Below, piece after piece: positions 60,139 through 64,000 of a stretch of 64,000 nt of DNA. Position 1 is the stretch's first letter. Every line of letters starts with the position of its first letter. The position numbers were made by a program, and so were the translations under genes. A model generated the notes under the pieces. The model was given only the letters and a program-made list of their open reading frames with translations. It was not told the DNA's origin and did no database searches. The stretch is taken from NCBI RefSeq assembly GCF_029227915.1, contig NC_079880.1, positions 20,088,501 to 20,152,500 on the forward strand, read 5' to 3'. Source of the stretch: Hydractinia symbiolongicarpus (taxonomy: Eukaryota > Cnidaria > Hydrozoa > Anthoathecata > Hydractiniidae).

Positions 60139-63100
60139 ATGAAAGTCAAAGTCCTCTCGAGAAATCCAGATGATTATATCCGAGGTTCAACAAGTGAAAT
60201 AAACAGGGTACCTAGAAACTTGGACCCAGATCTTCATCCATTTGAAGCTGCACGTGAATACACCCGTGCTCTAAATGCTGCAAAGCTTGAACGTGTCTTT
60301 GCGAAGCCATTTGTTGCCTCCCTGGATGGCCATACAGATGGTGTCAACTGTTTGGTTCGGAATCCTGTTCATGTTACTTCCATTGCCTCTGGTGCTTGTG
60401 ATGGTCAGGTAATGTATACTAGAAAGAAAAATTGTGCCTCCTCCGTGTGAACTTTGTTTATATATAGTTGTAACTCAAGTAATAAAATGAAATGGTTTTA
60501 GAAACTGTTTTAGATAAAACTGCCTCAACTTAAAATTTAAATTTTTGTATGTTCAACTTTATGTATTTTTTTTTCTTTTCAAAAGCATAGTCTTTGGGCA
60601 ATTGTATGTATACTCTTAGTGATATGATAATGTAATGCTTTTCGACCCAAAATGTTTAATTAACAAATAATGTGCAAAGAATCTTCAAAACCTTTTTGTA
60701 TTGTTAAGAGTTTACTGAATTAATAACTATTGATATTTACTTAATGATTTTTTTGAATTTAAATGTTTTAAAAAAAAATTATGTATTATAAAAACATAAA
60801 AAGTGATAATGAAGTGTTTCTTTTTATTAGATAAAGTTTTGGCAGCTCCAAACTAAAACTTGCAGGAAAACTGTCAATGCACACAGGTAATAATGGCGGT
60901 TTATGTTTCTAAATTAACAAATCTGACTTTTTTCATAACATTGGCAAATTTAGGATTTTTGTGTGTGTCTTGTGAGTGTCTGTGGTGAATGCACAAGATG
61001 CAAAATGTGAGAACGTTTTCGAATCACAAAAAAGAAATACAAATTATAAGCATATGTGATTTATATTAGTATAATAGACCCGCACATTAGCTCAGGGATA
61101 AGAAATAATACCAACTGGTTATCCACTGTGTTTCTCTATTTCCAATATTTCTTAACCAAACTAAAATGCTCTGATTCACAAAATCAACTGGTCGTGTTTA
61201 TTCAGATACAAAATGTATTTGTATCGACCTAAAATCCTTAATATTATTTAGCCACTTTAGGGTACCTAACAGTCATTATGATAATTAACATATAACCTGT
61301 TTCTTTCAGTGGATTTGTCAGATCGATATGCTTCTCTCCAAATGGAGACAATCTATTTTCTGTAGGTTTTTTTCTTTTTGTTATACATATGCAGTCTTTC
61401 TAAATTCACATTGGCATTCAGCAATTAGCGATGCTAAAGGCTGATGTGTCTTTAAAGCAGTCAGGCCAATGGCATTTCATGTTTGCAATTTTTTGCTGGT
61501 GTGAAAAATTTGAATTGAAAAAGCTGGTGTGTCAGTGACACAATGAGAAACAAGCAAACCACCAGTTATAATAATCTGCAATAGTTTGTTATAATTGCAT
61601 TCGAATCCAATCTACTGTTTTTGGTTGATGATGCAGGTTGGTGATGATAAAGTTGTAAAACAATGGAATGTGAGTGATGATAAAATAGTGGATCCTTTGT
61701 CAACGTTCGTTCATGCAAACATATTAACAGGTACAAAATCTTTCTGTTTGAATTTAATGGGTATTTATAGCTGCTGCCATATGGTAATTGTGACAATGCT
61801 GAATCAGACATGTATAACTACATCAGTGTAACTATATGAATAACAAACATAAACCAGCTTTTGCATTGACCAAGACACTATCGAAAAGCCCTGGTAAAGT
61901 CTTGTTTATTTAGTTCTTTGACACGCTTTTTTGTGAAGCACTTTAGCAGATAAAAATAGTCAAATATTAAATTAGTTTAGTGTTCACTTGTAATAGACAT
62001 AATAGATATAGGATGAGAAATTCCCAAATAGCATATAAACTATAGACTGTAAGTTTATTTACATAACATTACACACACATGGACAACTTGGTATAAATGG
62101 GGCTAATGTATATTGTTAATAATAACTCCACCCCTTGCGAATGCTTGCTTTTTTGTCAATGTTGAGCTAGTAGTATAAGAATTGAGTATGACAAGTTTCA
62201 ACAAAATACCCAGTTTTTCGATGGAACACCTCATTACTAGGATGTCGCTTTTATGTCAGAGAATATGGCGGTATTATTTAAACTTTAGAAGAAATGAATG
62301 TCCTCTGTTTATTTCTCCTATTTGTATTATTATTATAGGTATCGATCATCATGGTTCAGATGCTACATTTGCAACTTGTGGCGACACTGTCGACTTCTGG
62401 GATGAACATCGCTCAGTACCAATACAAACTTACAGTTGGGGTGTTGATACCATTCATAGCGTAAAATTTAATCCAATAGAGGTACATACGTATCACATTG
62501 GACTTAAAATATACTGTCGGAAGAATATTTGTGAAGAATTTGAAGCTTTGATTGTCATTATGTTATTTAAATGCTCTAATTTTTTTAATGTTATACCGTT
62601 TTAACAATTAAAACCAACGTCTCAGACATCACACTTGATTTCATATACAAATTTTGAAAGAGGTTTATTGAGTTACACGTTAAATGTGAAAATACGGTAC
62701 TGGAATCAGGACACCTAACATCGTGGACAACATCGTGGACCGCGTATCGTGCGCGTTGCGTACGATTTGCGATGCTGTCGCGATAGTAAAATATTTTACC
62801 ATCGTATGCTGTTATCTTTTCACCTTGAGTGCTAGTTCCATTTGTTTAGTGAGACAAAAATATTTTCTTCGCAACTAAAAAATATAAACTGCGTGCATTA
62901 TGCGAAAATACATAGAAAAAAATGGTTGTCGTAACACCTCCTCCGTTGTTATTTTTTAACTTTTTTATTGTTGTTCCGACCATACATTCTCGATAAAATT
63001 ATTTTTATTTCGCCGACCGTAAGCTACTATCAACTTCGCCCGTAGAACGACTAATTACGTTATGGTCGCCTTACTTCTAAAATCAAATTTCCAGTAAAAG

Positions 63101-63680
63101 TAGATTACAAGATGCAAAAGAATTTTTAAATGTAAAAAAAAAACAACCAAGATTATACCCATCTATTGTTTAATATTTTTAATGTTATTCACGATTCATC
63201 GCGACAATTACGATTAATAGTGACGATCGCGATAACATCGTTATTTTTTTATGCATCGCGACTATCGCGAAGTTCTTCGGTAACAGTTTTCATGTCGCGA
63301 TGGTCACGATAGGATCGCGGATCGTTCGTGTCGCGCATGATACGCGCTCACGATGTTAGTTGTCCTGATTTCAGTAATGTACCTTGCTAAGATTCTGATT
63401 TTAAAATGATTTTATACTTTTGCAACAAGACTATCAAAACTCTAATTTTACGTTTTACGGTTCAGTATATATAAGAGCAAGTAAAAAAACCCTGATATTC
63501 CAAAGAGTATAGGCATTCTTTTCGTAGAGATGGTGCTAAAGTTTTTGCGTTTAGACTCACCTTATTGGAGCCACAGCATCAGATCGAAGCATAATGTTGT
63601 ATGATACAAGAGATTCCAACCCTCTTCGTAAAGTTATCATGAAAATGAAAAGTAACACAATCGCATGGAACCCTATTGAG
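60139..63680 (+). CDS. DCAF13: DDB1- and CUL4-associated factor 13 (WD-repeat), 5' part
   Basis: Nucleolar WD40 protein (yeast Sof1 homologue) of the small-subunit processome for 18S rRNA maturation, also reported as a CUL4-DDB1 substrate receptor. Six in-phase exons are visible: 60139-60408, 60831-60886, 61310-61361, 61637-61730, 62339-62481 and 63555-63680, giving 247 residues, a little over half of the roughly 445-residue human protein. The remainder lies beyond 64000. The N-terminus MKVKVLSRNPDDYIRGST, RVPRNLDPDLHPFEAAREY and KLERVFAKPFVASLDGHTDG is strongly conserved. WD features include SGACDGQIKFW, VGDDKVVKQW, GIDHHGSDATFATCG and GATASDRSIMLYDTR. The start ATG matches the family start. 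Intron 5 contains a CpG-rich TIR element. Head to head with TPD52. Confidence 0.95.
62700..63374. mobile_element. CpG-rich TIR element in DCAF13 intron 5, 675 bp
   Basis: TA at 62698-62699 and 63375-63376. The ends read CTGGAATCAGGACACCTAAC and, inverted, CTGAAATCAGGACAACTAAC (18 of 20), followed by ATCGTG. Both arms are packed with TCGCGA/CGCGCA motifs, as in the 58802 and 20096 elements, but the outermost bases differ, so this is a related subfamily. No coding capacity. It ends 180 bases before the acceptor of exon 6. Confidence 0.75.
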
Positions 63681-64000
63681 GTAAAGTAGAAATATAGAAA
63701 ACTGTCTCTTATTGAGAAATGACTTGAAACTGTCTTTGTTGAAAAAAATGGTTTGAAAACGTCGTTGTTAGAGCATTGATTTGATAAAAGCTGATTCTGT
63801 TTGTCTGTTGTTTTTTAATATCAACTTTGAAGTAGAACCTAATTGTGCTAATTTACCGCATTCGGGATTGAGCATTTTCTACCAAAACTTAAAGTTTTTC
63901 CATTTTACTACGGAACTTTCTGTCTGTCTAAGGGGTTTAAATTCCTGTGGTATCCTCTGTGCAAAATTCAAGGTCGGTACAGTTTGTATCAACTTGAAAA
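63681..64000 (+). other. DCAF13 intron 6, cut by the window end
   Basis: It follows the GTAAAG donor after residue 247. No further exon lies before the window ends. Confidence 0.7.

Overview
This is an AT-rich, intron-dense metazoan nuclear window. It is most likely from a cnidarian, probably a hydrozoan. That placement is an inference from an animal-type ankyrin, roughly 65% AT composition as judged by eye, introns between almost every ankyrin repeat, and ACGG-rich pearl/HINE-like repeats. Species was not determined. Exons were assembled by hand from splice sites, phase continuity and homology to remembered family sequences. No RNA evidence was used.

Layout. The left 22 kb is mostly repeats and unassigned DNA. 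It holds two small minus-strand genes. One is a 72-residue PKA-inhibitor (PKI) homologue at 1150-1368. The other is a seven-helix receptor-like exon at about 10198-11040 with an Asn/Ser-rich open extension upstream. From 22344 to 46421 (+) lies a complete canonical ankyrin in 33 coding exons and 1986 residues. Its order is 24 ANK repeats, ZU5-N, ZU5-C, UPA, death domain and an acidic tail. From 56301 down to 52196 (-) is a TPD52-family gene in five exons, with a phase-compatible alternative last exon at 49824-49916. From 60139 (+) runs DCAF13 (WD-repeat, ribosome biogenesis), whose first six exons end at 63680. The gene runs off the window. TPD52 and DCAF13 are head to head, 3.8 kb apart.

Mobile DNA. 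There are two decayed LINE reverse-transcriptase ends (6.2-7.0 kb minus; 24.9-25.7 kb plus, with a sister fragment at 14.8 kb) and a possible copia pol scrap (48.6 kb). tRNA-derived SINE-like units occur at 4.7, 11.6, 12.1 and 37.0 kb. A dispersed ACGG/GACA-microsatellite family has at least six copies. There is a longer family sharing its left end and a TIR family with GCGCACC-rich arms. A TTAA-flanked piggyBac-type element sits at 57331-58547, alongside TA-flanked CpG-rich TIR elements. The most interesting is a 1.6-kb element inside TPD52 intron 1. It has near-perfect terminal inverted repeats, an 8-9 bp target duplication, an array of subterminal motifs and a spliced but broken ZSWIM/FAR1-like DNA-binding gene.

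The genes do not form a pathway. Ankyrin links spectrin to membrane proteins, TPD52 acts in vesicle traffic, DCAF13 acts in the nucleolus, and PKI restrains nuclear PKA.
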